In this document: in pieces, positions 55,498 through 64,000 of the stretch | Layout: each line of letters begins with the position of its first letter | How positions within the stretch are numbered: position 1 is the first letter of the stretch | Assembly: GCA_027864655.1 (NCBI GenBank) | Contig: JAQAZG010000001.1 | Location: 62,001 to 126,000, forward strand | DNA from: Oleispirillum naphthae | GTDB taxonomy: Bacteria; Pseudomonadota; Alphaproteobacteria; Rhodospirillales; Rhodospirillaceae | DNA length: 64,000 nt | Direction of reading: 5' to 3' | Translations under genes and position numbers: made by a program | Notes under the pieces: generated by a model | Databases searched by the model: none | Told to the model about the DNA's origin: nothing | Seen by the model: the letters and a program-made list of their open reading frames with translations, nothing else

Positions 55498-58400
55498 CCT
55501 CGTTTCTTAAAGACCTCCCACCCCGCGGGCGCCGCACCCTTACCGGCGTCGCGGCGGGCTTCGACGCCTGCCTGCTCGGCCGGTTGAGCCGCGAGGCGGC
55601 GGGCGGGGTGCTCTATGTCGCGGCGGACGACGTGCACCTGGCGCGCCTGGCGGAGGCGGTGGCCTTCTTCGCTCCGGACATCGAGATTCTCGAATTCCCC
55701 GCCTGGGACACCGTGCCCTACGACCGCGCCTCGCCGCATGCGGAGATCGTCGGGCGGCGGCTCGCCACGCTGTCGCGCCTCGCCGACGAAGGGCCGCGCC
55801 CGGGCCGCCTGATCCTCGCCACGGCGCGCGCCGCGGTGCAGCGGGTGCCCGGACGCGAGCGCATGGCCGGCGTGCGCCTCGACCTCGCGGCGGGCGGCGG
55901 CCTCGACCCCGCGGCGCTGATTTCCTTCCTCGACCGCAACGGCTACGGACGCGCCGACCAGGTGATGGAGCCGGGCGAATACGCGGTGCGCGGCGGCATC
56001 GTCGATATCTTCCCCTCCGGCGCGGCGGAGCCGGTGCGCCTCGACTTCTTCGGCGACACCCTGGAGACCCTGCGCTCTTTCGACCCGGTGACGCAGCGCA
56101 CCAGCGGCGGGCTTGCCGCCCTGGCGCTGCGCCCGGTGAGCGAAATCCGCCTCGATGCGGCGGCGATCGCCGCCTTCCGCAGCGGCTACCGCGAACTCTT
56201 CGGCGCGGTCGCCGACGATCCGCTCTACGAGGCGGTGTCCGCGGGCCGCCGCTTCCCCGGCATGGAACACTGGCTGCCGCTGTTCTTCGAGGACGGGCTG
56301 GACACCCTGTTCGCCTATGCGCCGGAGGCGGTGGTGGCCTTCGACGCGGCCCTGCCGGAAAGCCTCGAAGCCGCGTGGGAGCAGATCGACGAATACTACG
56401 CGGCGCGCAAGACCGCCGCCGAGACCGGCTTCAAGGACGGCGGCGCGCCCTACCGCGCGGTGCCGCCGCCGCGCCTGTTCGTGGACGAGGCGGAGTGGAA
56501 GCGCCTGCTTGCCGCCCGCGCCGCGCTCACCCTCACCGAGTTGGACGCCCCGCCCGAGGACGGCGGCGCGGCGGAAGCGGCGGACTCCCTGCCGGGCCGC
56601 CTGTTCGCCGAGGCCCGGGCGCGGGGCTTCGACGCGGTGTTCCCGGAAATCGCCGCCTACGCCGCGGAACAGCGGGGCGAGGGCAGGCGGGTGATGATCT
56701 CCACCCTCACCCTGGGCTCGCGCGACCGCCTCGCGGCGATGCTGCGCGACCACGCGATCGCGCCGGTGGCCGCCGCCGAAACCTGGGCGGAGGCCGAGGC
56801 CGCGCCCGCGGACGCCCTGGTGCTTGCCGTAGTGCCGCTGGAACGCGGCTTCCGCGCGCCGGGGCTCTGCGTGATCTCGGAGCAGGACATCCTCGGCGAT
56901 CGCCTGGCGCAGCCGCGCCGCAAGAAGGCGCGCAAGGCGGAAAACTTCATCGCCGACGCCTCGTCGCTCGCCGAGGGCGACCTGGTGGTGCACGCGGAGC
57001 ACGGCATCGGCCGCTACGAAGGGCTGGAGACGGTGACCGCGGGCGGCGCGCCGCACGACTGCCTGCGCCTGCTCTATGCCGACGGCGACAAGCTGTTCGT
57101 GCCGGTGGAGAACATCGACGTGCTCTCCCGCTACGGCTCGGAGGATGCGGGCGCGGCGCTCGACCGCCTCGGCAGCCCGGCGTGGCAGGCGCGCAAGGCG
57201 CGCCTCAAGGCGCGCATCCGCGAGATGGCGGAACAATTGATCCGCACCGCGGCGGCGCGGCAGGTGCGCACCGCCGAAAGCTTCGCCGCGCCGGAAGGGC
57301 TCTACGACGAATTCTGCGCCCGCTTCCCCTATACCGAGACCGAGGACCAGCTCAAGGCGATCGAGGAGGTGCTGGAGGACCTGGGAACCGGGCGGGCGAT
57401 GGACCGCCTGGTGTGCGGCGACGTCGGCTTCGGCAAGACCGAGGTGGCGCTGCGCGCCGCTTTCGTCGCCGCCTATGCCGGGGTGCAGGTGGCGGTGGTG
57501 GTGCCGACGACGCTTCTGGCCCGCCAGCACTACCGCAATTTCCGCGAACGCTTCGCCGGGCTGCCGCTGAAGGTGGAAACGCTCTCCCGCCTGGTCTCGG
57601 CCAAGGATTCGGCGCGGGTGCGCGCCGGGCTGGCCGACGGCACCGTGGACATCGTCGTCGGCACCCATGCGGTGCTGGCGAAGTCGCTTTCCTTCGCCCG
57701 CCTCGGCCTGCTCGTCGTGGACGAGGAGCAGCACTTCGGCGTCGCCCACAAGGAACGGCTGAAGCAGCTCAAGGCCGACGTGCACGTCCTCACCCTGACC
57801 GCCACGCCGATCCCGCGCACCTTGCAGATGGCGCTCTCCGGGGTGAAGGAACTGAGCCTCATCGCCACGCCGCCGGTGGACCGCCTGGCGGTGCGCACCT
57901 TCGTCCTGCCGTTCGACCCGGTGATCGTGCGCGAGGCGATTTTGCGCGAGCGCTTCAGGGGCGGGCAGACCTTCTACGTCTGCCCGCGGATCAAGGATAT
58001 CGACCTGGTGCTCACCCGCCTGCACCGCATGGTGCCGGACATCCGCGTCGCGGTGGCGCACGGCCAGATGGCGGCCAAGTCCCTGGAGGACGTGATGACG
58101 TCGTTCTCCGACGGCGGGTTCGACGTACTGGTCTCCACCAATATCATCGAGAGCGGCCTCGACCTGCCCAACGTCAACACCATCGTCATCCACCGCGCCG
58201 ACCTCTTCGGCCTGTCGCAGCTCTACCAGCTGCGCGGCCGCGTCGGGCGCGGCAAGGCGCGCAGCTACGCCTATCTCACGCTGCCGCACGACCGCGCGGT
58301 GGGCAAGGCGGCGATGAAGCGCCTCAACGTCATGCACTCCCTCGACAGCCTCGGCGCGGGCTTCACCCTGGCCAGCCACGACCTCGACATCCGCGGCGCG

Positions 58401-58985
58401 GGCAACCTTCTCGGCGACGAGCAGTCGGGCCACATCCGCGAGGTCGGCATCGAGCTCTACCAGCACCTGCTGGAGGAGGCGGTGGCCGCGGCGCGCGCCG
58501 GAGGCGCGGCGGCGGAGACGGCGGAAGCCTGGTCGCCGCAGATTTCCCTCGGTATGCCGGTTTTGATTCCAGAGGGTTACGTCGCGGACTTGAGCGTGCG
58601 CTTGAACCTCTACCGGCGCATCGCGGCGGTCGCCTCGCGCCCCGAGATCGAGGCCCTCGCCGCCGAAATGATCGACCGCTTCGGCCCCTTGCCGCCGGAA
58701 GTGGAAAACCTCCTCGACGTGGTGGCGCTCAAGGCCCTGTGCCTGCGCGCCAACGTGGAGCGTTTCGACGCCGGGCCGAAGGGCGGGGTGATCGCCTTCC
58801 GCAACGGCGAATTCCCCAATCCCGTGGGCCTCGTCGGCTATATCTCGAAGAACGTCGCGACGATCAGGATCAAGCCGGACCAGAAGCTGGTGATCATGCG
58901 TCCGTGGGAGGACGCGTCCCTGCGCCTCACCGGGGCGCGGCGGATCATGGACTCTCTGGTGGAGATCGCCGAAGCGGCGGGGTGA
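55494..58985 (+). CDS. mfd: Transcription-repair coupling factor Mfd
   Basis: A 1163-residue translocase that removes stalled RNA polymerase at DNA damage and recruits UvrA. It has the UvrB-like N-terminal module (VLYVAADDVHLARLAEAVAFF, FPAWDTVPYDRASPH), the RNA-polymerase interaction domain (EGDLVVHAEHGIGRYEGLE, about residue 496), helicase motifs CGDVGFGKTEVALRAAF (about residue 640), DEEQHFGVAHKE (about 742), TATPIPRTLQM and QLRGRVGRG, and the C-terminal TRCF domain. Start is TTG overlapping the sdhE stop. Its 3' end overlaps the convergent FrnE gene by 41 bases. Confidence 0.97.
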   Translation: MTSFLKDLPPRGRRTLTGVAAGFDACLLGRLSREAAGGVLYVAADDVHLARLAEAVAFFAPDIEILEFPAWDTVPYDRASPHAEIVGRRLATLSRLADEGPRPGRLILATARAAVQRVPGRERMAGVRLDLAAGGGLDPAALISFLDRNGYGRADQVMEPGEYAVRGGIVDIFPSGAAEPVRLDFFGDTLETLRSFDPVTQRTSGGLAALALRPVSEIRLDAAAIAAFRSGYRELFGAVADDPLYEAVSAGRRFPGMEHWLPLFFEDGLDTLFAYAPEAVVAFDAALPESLEAAWEQIDEYYAARKTAAETGFKDGGAPYRAVPPPRLFVDEAEWKRLLAARAALTLTELDAPPEDGGAAEAADSLPGRLFAEARARGFDAVFPEIAAYAAEQRGEGRRVMISTLTLGSRDRLAAMLRDHAIAPVAAAETWAEAEAAPADALVLAVVPLERGFRAPGLCVISEQDILGDRLAQPRRKKARKAENFIADASSLAEGDLVVHAEHGIGRYEGLETVTAGGAPHDCLRLLYADGDKLFVPVENIDVLSRYGSEDAGAALDRLGSPAWQARKARLKARIREMAEQLIRTAAARQVRTAESFAAPEGLYDEFCARFPYTETEDQLKAIEEVLEDLGTGRAMDRLVCGDVGFGKTEVALRAAFVAAYAGVQVAVVVPTTLLARQHYRNFRERFAGLPLKVETLSRLVSAKDSARVRAGLADGTVDIVVGTHAVLAKSLSFARLGLLVVDEEQHFGVAHKERLKQLKADVHVLTLTATPIPRTLQMALSGVKELSLIATPPVDRLAVRTFVLPFDPVIVREAILRERFRGGQTFYVCPRIKDIDLVLTRLHRMVPDIRVAVAHGQMAAKSLEDVMTSFSDGGFDVLVSTNIIESGLDLPNVNTIVIHRADLFGLSQLYQLRGRVGRGKARSYAYLTLPHDRAVGKAAMKRLNVMHSLDSLGAGFTLASHDLDIRGAGNLLGDEQSGHIREVGIELYQHLLEEAVAAARAGGAAAETAEAWSPQISLGMPVLIPEGYVADLSVRLNLYRRIAAVASRPEIEALAAEMIDRFGPLPPEVENLLDVVALKALCLRANVERFDAGPKGGVIAFRNGEFPNPVGLVGYISKNVATIRIKPDQKLVIMRPWEDASLRLTGARRIMDSLVEIAEAAG

Positions 58986-59640
58986 AGTTGGCCTCCCGCG
59001 TCAGCGCCGCCTCCTCGCCCGCCGCGGCGACGTCGAGCAGGCGCACCAGCACCTCCGCCTCGTGCGCGCCGGTGATCGTGAACGCATCGTCGATGACGAA
59101 CAGCGGCACCCCCAGGGTGCCGGAGCGCTGCGCGTTTTCCGCCTCGGCGCGCAGCGCCTCGATCGTCGCCGCGTCGTCGAAGGCCTCGGCGATGCGGGTC
59201 TCGCCGAGACCGGCGGCGATGCCGATGCGCGCCAGCTCCGCGCGGTCGCCGATGTCCAGCCCTTGCGTGAAGTGGGCGGAAAACACCGCGGCGGCCACCT
59301 CGGTCTGCCTGCCGAAGCGGTGCGCGAGGCGGATCAGGACATGGGCGTCGAGCGTCGGCGGCACGCGGCGGATCGCGCCGAAATCGAAGGGGATGCCGAC
59401 GGCGTTGCCGATCTCGGCAAGCGAGGCGAGGAGGCGCTTGGCGCGCTGCGCACCGCCGAACTTGCGTTCCACGTAGACGGAGAAATCCACCCCCGTATCC
59501 GGCAGGTCGGGATTGAGGAAATAGGGCCGCCAGAGGATCGCGGGCTTGAGCGCCGGGCGCAGCGCCAGGGCCTGGGCGAGGCGGCGCTCGCCGATGAAGC
59601 ACCAGGGGCAGATCGCATCGAAGTGGATGGCGATGCGCAT
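58945..59640 (-). CDS. DsbA-family oxidoreductase (FrnE-like)
   Basis: A 231-residue cytoplasmic protein with the DsbA fold and a CPWC active site (FDAICPWCFIGERRL). NPDLPDTGVDF, FGAIRRVPPTLDAHVL, the cis-Pro region GVPLFVIDDAFTITGAH and the helical insert match the FrnE group, which includes polyketide-linked and oxidative-stress oxidoreductases. No signal peptide. It overlaps the mfd 3' end by 41 bases. Confidence 0.92.
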   Translation of the reverse strand: MRIAIHFDAICPWCFIGERRLAQALALRPALKPAILWRPYFLNPDLPDTGVDFSVYVERKFGGAQRAKRLLASLAEIGNAVGIPFDFGAIRRVPPTLDAHVLIRLAHRFGRQTEVAAAVFSAHFTQGLDIGDRAELARIGIAAGLGETRIAEAFDDAATIEALRAEAENAQRSGTLGVPLFVIDDAFTITGAHEAEVLVRLLDVAAAGEEAALTREANFTPPLRRSPPESP

Positions 59641-59651
59641 CGGCGGCGCGG

Positions 59652-60965
59652 TCAGCTGAGGTTGGCGCGGGCACGCATCAGAATGCCCTCGGCGGTGTCG
59701 CCCGGCTCCATCCCCGCGACGCCGACCAGCGGCCAGATCTTCACCGGGCGGTAGACCTCGGGCACCGCGAAGTCGGTGAAGGTGAGCACGCCTGCGATGC
59801 GGTTCATCACGAACTGCGCCTCGGAGGGCAGGGTGTCGGGCAGCACCACGACGAAGTCGGAGTCGGTCAACCGCGCCGCCAGGTCCTCGACGCGGACCAG
59901 CCGCGAAAGCCAGCGGCCCAACTGCTCGGAGAGGATCCGGCAGGCGGCTTCCCCGGCTTCCTCGCGCAGGGAGAGCGCTTCCGGCAGGTGCAGGTGCACC
60001 ACGCTGAGCGCGCGGTCGCGCTCCACGGCGATGGCAAGCCGGGCAGAAAGATAGGGGACAAGGAAGGCTTCCGTATAGACCGCCTGGCGGGGATGTCCGG
60101 TCGCCTCGGTGAGGGTGCGGCGCAGCGCGTCGCGCACCGCGTTGCGGCGCGTCTGCAACTGGATCAGGGCCTCCGCCTCGCGCTGCAACAGGGCGTCGTC
60201 GCCTTCCTCCGGCAGGACTCGGCTGGCGCCGGAGCGGTAGAGATCGCGGCAGTCCTCCGGCGTGATCTCGGGCATGCGCACCAGGAAGGGCAGGTTGAAC
60301 AGGCGCGGATTGTCGCGCATGTCGCGGCAGAAGGCGACGATATCCTCGATCATGCCGCCGGGCGCGTCGATGATCGCCACGTCGAAGAAACCGGGGCCGG
60401 TGATGATGCTTTCCGCCTCCGCGGTGGAGGCGGCGGTTTCCCACAGCACGTCGCCGCTCAGGAAGTTCTGCGGCAGGGTCTGCGGCGGGTTGAGCGACAG
60501 GTAGAGCGCCCGCACCGTGCCGAAGGCGGCGGGCGCGGCGTCGAAGCGGGGCGGCGCGGCCTTGTCGCCGCGCAGGCGCAGCTCGGCGAGCATGGTGGAG
60601 AGGCGGAACAGCGGCTGCAGCCGGAAGACCATGGCGTCGGCGTCGAGGTTGACCGGCAGCACGTCGTCGAAGCGCGCGCCCGCCGCGCCGCGCCAGCCGG
60701 GCGCGGCCGCCATGTCCAGCGCGACGGGAATGTCGGCGGTTTCGGCGTGGCTGCGCACCGCCTGGAGAACCCCGGCGGAGAATCCGGCATCGGCGTTTTC
60801 GCCGATCAGCACCACATCCGGCGGGAAGGTGCGCACCGCGGCAAGGGCGCTTTCCGCATCGGCGTGGATGGCGACGCGGTAGCGTGCATGTTCGAAGAAC
60901 GCCCCTATATGCCTCGCGCGTTCGCGATCCTGGGAGACGATGCAGAGGCTGCCGATGTTGGTCAT
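59652..60965 (-). CDS. PleD-like protein: receiver-like domains with degenerate GGDEF domain
   Basis: A 437-residue protein with a likely PleD layout: a receiver-like domain at about residues 5-120 (LCIVSQDRERARHIGAFFEHA, VVLIGENAD), a second at about 150-265 (FDVAIIDAPGGMIEDIVAFCRDM, PFLVRMPE), and a C-terminal domain like GGDEF (YLSARLAIAVERDRALSVVHL, VRVEDLAARLTDSDFVVVLPDTL). At the GGDEF position it reads LTDSDF, and the receiver phosphorylation site is not conserved in domain 1. So it probably neither makes cyclic di-GMP nor is phosphorylated in the usual way. It diverges from phnC. Role unknown. Confidence 0.65.
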   Translation of the reverse strand: MTNIGSLCIVSQDRERARHIGAFFEHARYRVAIHADAESALAAVRTFPPDVVLIGENADAGFSAGVLQAVRSHAETADIPVALDMAAAPGWRGAAGARFDDVLPVNLDADAMVFRLQPLFRLSTMLAELRLRGDKAAPPRFDAAPAAFGTVRALYLSLNPPQTLPQNFLSGDVLWETAASTAEAESIITGPGFFDVAIIDAPGGMIEDIVAFCRDMRDNPRLFNLPFLVRMPEITPEDCRDLYRSGASRVLPEEGDDALLQREAEALIQLQTRRNAVRDALRRTLTEATGHPRQAVYTEAFLVPYLSARLAIAVERDRALSVVHLHLPEALSLREEAGEAACRILSEQLGRWLSRLVRVEDLAARLTDSDFVVVLPDTLPSEAQFVMNRIAGVLTFTDFAVPEVYRPVKIWPLVGVAGMEPGDTAEGILMRARANLS

Positions 60966-61213
60966 GGTTTCCGGTCGTTGTTGCGGGCATCCGTATTCCA
61001 GCGGGATACTACGCCAAGACATCTCACGATACCAAGTCTCCATGATACCGCGAGTAGAGCGAAGTCCTCCGGAGAATTTCCGGTTTTCCGAATATGCGCA
61101 AGAGCGCGGTTTCGCCATAACATTTCTATCATAAAATTTTCTTCTGCGGGAAAACGACAAGGCCACGGTTTTTGGCCGAAGGTGCGATCCATCGCGTACT
61201 GCGGGGTGGATCA

Positions 61214-62113
61214 ATGACGGCCATTCGAGTTTCGGATCTCAGCAAGACCTTCGGCAAGGGAGCGGGAGGGCGCAGCGGTTCCCGCCGCGCCCTGGACGGC
61301 ATTTCGCTGTCCATCGGCCACGGCGAGATGGTGGCGCTGATCGGCGCTTCCGGCTCCGGCAAATCCACGCTGATCCGCCATGTCAGCGGCCTTCTCGTCG
61401 CCGACCGCGGCAAGATCGGCAAAAGCTCCGAGGTCACGGTCCACGGCAGCCCGGTGCAGGTGAACGGCCGCCTCTCCCACGACGTGCGCCGCCTGCGCGC
61501 CGACGTGGCGGTGATCTTCCAGCAGTTCAACCTGGTGGGGCGGCTGTCGCTGCTCGAGAACGTGCTGCTCGGCGGTCTCGGGCGCATCGGCTTCTGGCGC
61601 GGTTCGCTCGGCCGCTTCAGCCGCGCCGAAAAGATGGCCGCGATGGAGGCGCTCGCCCGCGTCGATATGGCGGACTATGCGATGCAGCGCGCCTCGACGC
61701 TTTCCGGCGGCCAGCAGCAGCGCGGCGCGATCGCCCGCGCCCTGCTGCAGAAGGCCTCGATCATCCTCGCCGACGAGCCGATCGCCTCGCTCGATCCGGA
61801 AAGCGCGCGCCGCGTCATGCAGTCGCTCGCCGAGATCAACCGCGAGGACGGGACCACCGTGGTGGTCTCCCTGCATCAGGTGGCCTACGCCAAGAAATAT
61901 TGCCCCCGCGCCGTCGCCCTGGCGCAGGGGCGGCTGCTCTACGACGGTCCGAGCGACGCGCTGGACGTCGCCACCCTGTGCGCGCTCTACGGCGCGCAGT
62001 GCGAAGAGCTTCTGATGGACGAGACCATGGGGTCCGGAACTCCGCCGGAACCCGCCACCGGGCCCGCGGCGGCCCATCCGACCCTGCGTGCCGTCGGCTG
62101 TAATGGCGACTGA
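61214..62113 (+). CDS. phnC: Phosphonate-type ABC transporter ATP-binding protein PhnC
   Basis: A 299-residue ATPase. The Walker A is [20 protein letters not shown], the Q-loop [25 protein letters not shown], the signature [19 protein letters not shown], and Walker [18 protein letters not shown], with switch [14 protein letters not shown] (all PhnC-like). The C-terminal 30 residues are rich in Pro and Ala. It is followed by phnD and phnE. The transporter takes up phosphonates or phosphite; the exact substrate cannot be told. No clear Pho box was seen upstream. Confidence 0.92.
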   Translation: MTAIRVSDLSKTFGKGAGGRSGSRRALDGISLSIGHGEMVALIGASGSGKSTLIRHVSGLLVADRGKIGKSSEVTVHGSPVQVNGRLSHDVRRLRADVAVIFQQFNLVGRLSLLENVLLGGLGRIGFWRGSLGRFSRAEKMAAMEALARVDMADYAMQRASTLSGGQQQRGAIARALLQKASIILADEPIASLDPESARRVMQSLAEINREDGTTVVVSLHQVAYAKKYCPRAVALAQGRLLYDGPSDALDVATLCALYGAQCEELLMDETMGSGTPPEPATGPAAAHPTLRAVGCNGD

Positions 62114-62176
62114 CCGCATGCAGACCACCGCCTCGAATTTTTCCCGCCATCGTCGTCAATGAGGAGACTTCACATC

Positions 62177-63193
62177 ATGTTCCGCACTTTTCTGGTTGCC
62201 TCGGTCGCCGCGGCTGCGCTGCTTGCGGCAGCTCCCGGCGCCTCGGCCAAGATGCCCCAGGTCCTGAATTTCGGCATCATCTCCACGGAATCCTCGCAGG
62301 CCCTGAAGGCCGGCTTCGATCCCTTCCTCAAAGACATGGAGAAGGCCCTGGGCGTGAAGGTGAAGGCGTTCTTCGCCCCGGACTACGCCGGCATCATCGA
62401 AGGCATGCGCTTCAACAAGGTCGATATCGCCTGGTACGGCAACAAGAGCGCGATGGAAGCGGTGGACCGCGCGGGCGGCGAGATCTTCGCCCAGACCATG
62501 GACGTCACCGGCAACCCGGGCTACTGGTCGCTGCTGCTGGCGCACAAGGACAGCCCGATTTCCAGCCTCAAGGACGTTCTGAAGTGCGACAAGAGCCTCG
62601 CCTTCGGCAACGGCGATCCGAATTCCACCTCCGGCTTCCTGGTGCCGAGCTACTACGTCTTCGCCCAGAACGGCGTGGACCCCAAGGAATGCTTCAAGGT
62701 GGTGCGCAACGCCAGCCATGAAGTCAACGCCATGGCGGTCGCCAACAAGCAGGTGGACGTCGCCACCAACAACACCGAATCGATCGACCGCCTGAAGAAG
62801 GTGCACCCGAAGGAGGCCGGCGAAGTCAAGGAGATCTGGCGCTCCCCGCTGATCCCCTCGGACCCGATCGTGTGGCGCAAGAACCTGGACGCCGACGCCA
62901 AGCAGAAGATCTACTACTTCTTCATGCGTTACGGCCGCACCGGCGACCTTGCCCAGGTGCAGCATGAGCGCAAGGTGCTGGCGGACATGTCCTCCGGCTG
63001 GGCGCCGTTCATCGCCTCCTCCAACCAGCAGCTCATCCCGATCCGCCAGATGCAGGCCTTCCGCGACAAGCTGAAGACCGAGGCCAATCCCGGCATGGAC
63101 GCCAAGGAGAAGGCCGTGAAGATCGCCGATCTCGACGCCAAGCTGAAGGCCCTGGACGCTCTGGCCAAGACCGTGGAATTCCGCAAGGACTGA
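62177..63193 (+). CDS. phnD: Phosphonate-type substrate-binding protein PhnD
   Basis: A 338-residue periplasmic binding protein. The signal peptide ends near residue 25 (GASA). FGIISTESSQALKAGFDPFLKDM, FFAPDYAGIIEGMRFNKVDIAWYGNKSAMEA (read in parts) and the FGNGDPNSTSGFLVPSYYVF loop, which holds phosphonate groups in this family, are clear. The ATG at 62177 has GAGGAG ten bases before it; an ATG at 62159 is the alternative. Confidence 0.94.
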   Translation: MFRTFLVASVAAAALLAAAPGASAKMPQVLNFGIISTESSQALKAGFDPFLKDMEKALGVKVKAFFAPDYAGIIEGMRFNKVDIAWYGNKSAMEAVDRAGGEIFAQTMDVTGNPGYWSLLLAHKDSPISSLKDVLKCDKSLAFGNGDPNSTSGFLVPSYYVFAQNGVDPKECFKVVRNASHEVNAMAVANKQVDVATNNTESIDRLKKVHPKEAGEVKEIWRSPLIPSDPIVWRKNLDADAKQKIYYFFMRYGRTGDLAQVQHERKVLADMSSGWAPFIASSNQQLIPIRQMQAFRDKLKTEANPGMDAKEKAVKIADLDAKLKALDALAKTVEFRKD

Positions 63194-63207
63194 GCATCCC
63201 AATCGCC

Positions 63208-63243
63208 GCGAACGCCCGGAGCAGGCCGCTGCCGGGCGTTCGC
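63208..63243 (+). other. Stem-loop between phnD and phnE
   Basis: GCGAACGCCCGG and CCGGGCGTTCGC form a perfect 12-base stem with a 12-base loop, 14 bases after the phnD stop. No T-run follows. Stems in this place often protect the binding-protein message from decay, so that it is made in excess over the permease. Confidence 0.7.
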
Positions 63244-63267
63244 ACATATGCAGGAAAGGGTTGAACC

Positions 63268-64000
63268 ATGGAAGACGCCGCCCCCCGATATGCCGTATCC
63301 GCGATCGCGTTGCCGCAGCCGGACCGCCGTGCGCGGTTCCTGAAAACGGTGGGCTGGGCGGTGTTCTGCGCCGCGCTGCTCGGGTCCTGGAGGGGGGCCG
63401 AGATGCGGCCCCTGGACCTGTTGAACTATGCGGGCAACATGCGGGTGTTCGCCGAGGGCTTCTTCCCGCCGGATTTCTCGCAATGGCGGCTGTTCCTCCA
63501 GGAAATGCTGGTCACCCTGCAGATCGCCCTGTGGGGGACCGCGCTCGCGGTGGTCGCGGCGGTGCCCTTCGGCGTGCTCTCGGCGGAAAACGTCGTGCCG
63601 TGGTGGGTCTGCCAGCCGGTGCGCCGCCTGATGGACTCCTTCCGCGCGATCAACGAGATGGTCTTCGCCATGCTGTTCGTCGTCGCCGTCGGCCTGGGGC
63701 CGTTCGCGGGCGTGATGGCGTTGTTCGTCCACACCACCGGCATTCTCGCCAAGCTGTTCTCCGAGGCGGTGGAGGCGGTGGACCCGCGCCCGGTGGAAGG
63801 CATCCGCGCCACCGGCGCGCACCCGGTGCAGGAGGTGATCTTCGGCGTCATCCCGCAGGTGATGCCTCTCTGGATTTCGTTCGCGCTCTACCGCTTCGAA
63901 TCCAACGTGCGCTCCGCCACCGTGGTCGGCCTGGTCGGCGCGGGCGGCATCGGCATGGTGCTGTGGGAGGATATCCGCGGCTTCAACTACAGCGAAACCG
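63268..64000 (+). CDS. phnE: Phosphonate-type ABC transporter permease PhnE (cut by window end)
   Basis: The first 244 residues of an inner-membrane permease; the frame is still open at the window end. After a basic N-terminal region come membrane segments ([60 protein letters not shown]). [34 protein letters not shown] (read in parts) is the EAA loop that contacts PhnC, and [16 protein letters not shown] follows. It is preceded by AGGAAAGGG. It is the third gene of phnCDE. Confidence 0.9.
   Translation, partial: MEDAAPRYAVSAIALPQPDRRARFLKTVGWAVFCAALLGSWRGAEMRPLDLLNYAGNMRVFAEGFFPPDFSQWRLFLQEMLVTLQIALWGTALAVVAAVPFGVLSAENVVPWWVCQPVRRLMDSFRAINEMVFAMLFVVAVGLGPFAGVMALFVHTTGILAKLFSEAVEAVDPRPVEGIRATGAHPVQEVIFGVIPQVMPLWISFALYRFESNVRSATVVGLVGAGGIGMVLWEDIRGFNYSET

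Noticed and set aside
61090-61213. Possible Pho box upstream of phnC (GCCATAACATTTCTATCATAA)
   Set aside because: The two CAT-like words are 14 bases apart, not the 11-base period of Pho boxes, and neither matches CTGTCAT well.

Overview
The window is a GC-rich stretch of bacterial chromosome (by eye well above 65 % GC), densely coded on both strands. It is most like an alphaproteobacterium of the Rhodospirillales type. The reasons are housekeeping blocks usual for that class: serS-surE-pcm-nlpD with a DUF815 ATPase and yajC-secD-secF; trmFO near a phytoene-synthase-like gene; uvrA, ssb, gyrA, coaD and a cyclophilin; and recG diverging from sdhE-mfd. DUF4170 and a DUF6867-like liv-linked gene point the same way. 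Assignment to a genus is not possible from this sequence alone.

Layout. 1-7300: the end of serS, surE, pcm, a LysM/M23 lipoprotein (nlpD), a DUF815 ATPase, and the yajC-secD-secF translocase operon. 7300-12000: iron superoxide dismutase, then hpnE and one long gene that fuses HpnC and HpnD (hydroxysqualene route to squalene), diverging from a degenerate squalene/phytoene-synthase-like gene. 12000-19200: an MscS channel, trmFO, a catalytically dead membrane rhodanese with a tandem DUF4170 protein, and a DsbD/ScsB-like reductase with a redoxin. 19300-29200: uvrA, then a complete branched-chain amino acid ABC transporter with two tandem binding-protein genes. 29300-32990: ssb and a single-chain restriction-modification enzyme.

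33000-39200 is the most interesting part. It holds a cysteine-desulfidase-like gene (cyuA), a TRAP transporter (dctPQM), a URO-D-superfamily protein with an HxC...C zinc triad like that of thiol methyltransferases, and a divergent Lrp/AsnC regulator that closely resembles E. coli DecR/CyuR, the cysteine-responsive activator of cyuPA. Together they look like a sulfur-compound uptake and desulfuration island in which a TRAP transporter takes the place of the usual cysteine permease. The liv cassette and this island appear to split an ancestral uvrA-ssb-gyrA-coaD-ppi block.

39400-45800: gyrA, coaD, cyclophilin, tRNA-Lys, and a BrnT/BrnA toxin-antitoxin pair lying between a broken and an intact copy of an SRAP (YedK/HMCES) gene, then a class I glutamine amidotransferase. 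46000-52300: a glycine-zipper lipoprotein, a translationally coupled GtrB/GtrC/GtrA-like glycosylation operon, a ChbG/HpnK deacetylase with a stand-alone Lrp ligand-binding domain, and small genes. 52300-59640: DUF502, recG, sdhE, mfd, and a DsbA/FrnE oxidoreductase. 59650-64000: a PleD-like protein with a degenerate GGDEF domain, diverging from a phosphonate-type ABC transporter (phnC, phnD, and the start of phnE, cut by the window edge).

Three copies of a 150-180 bp intergenic repeat with paired hairpins (3040-3215, 19180-19333, 44975-45136) share one orientation. Each ends 14-20 bases beyond the stop codon of a minus-strand gene, so the repeat behaves like a shared 3'-end element. No CRISPR array, rRNA, complete insertion sequence or prophage was seen, and no gene-free stretch exceeds 300 bases.
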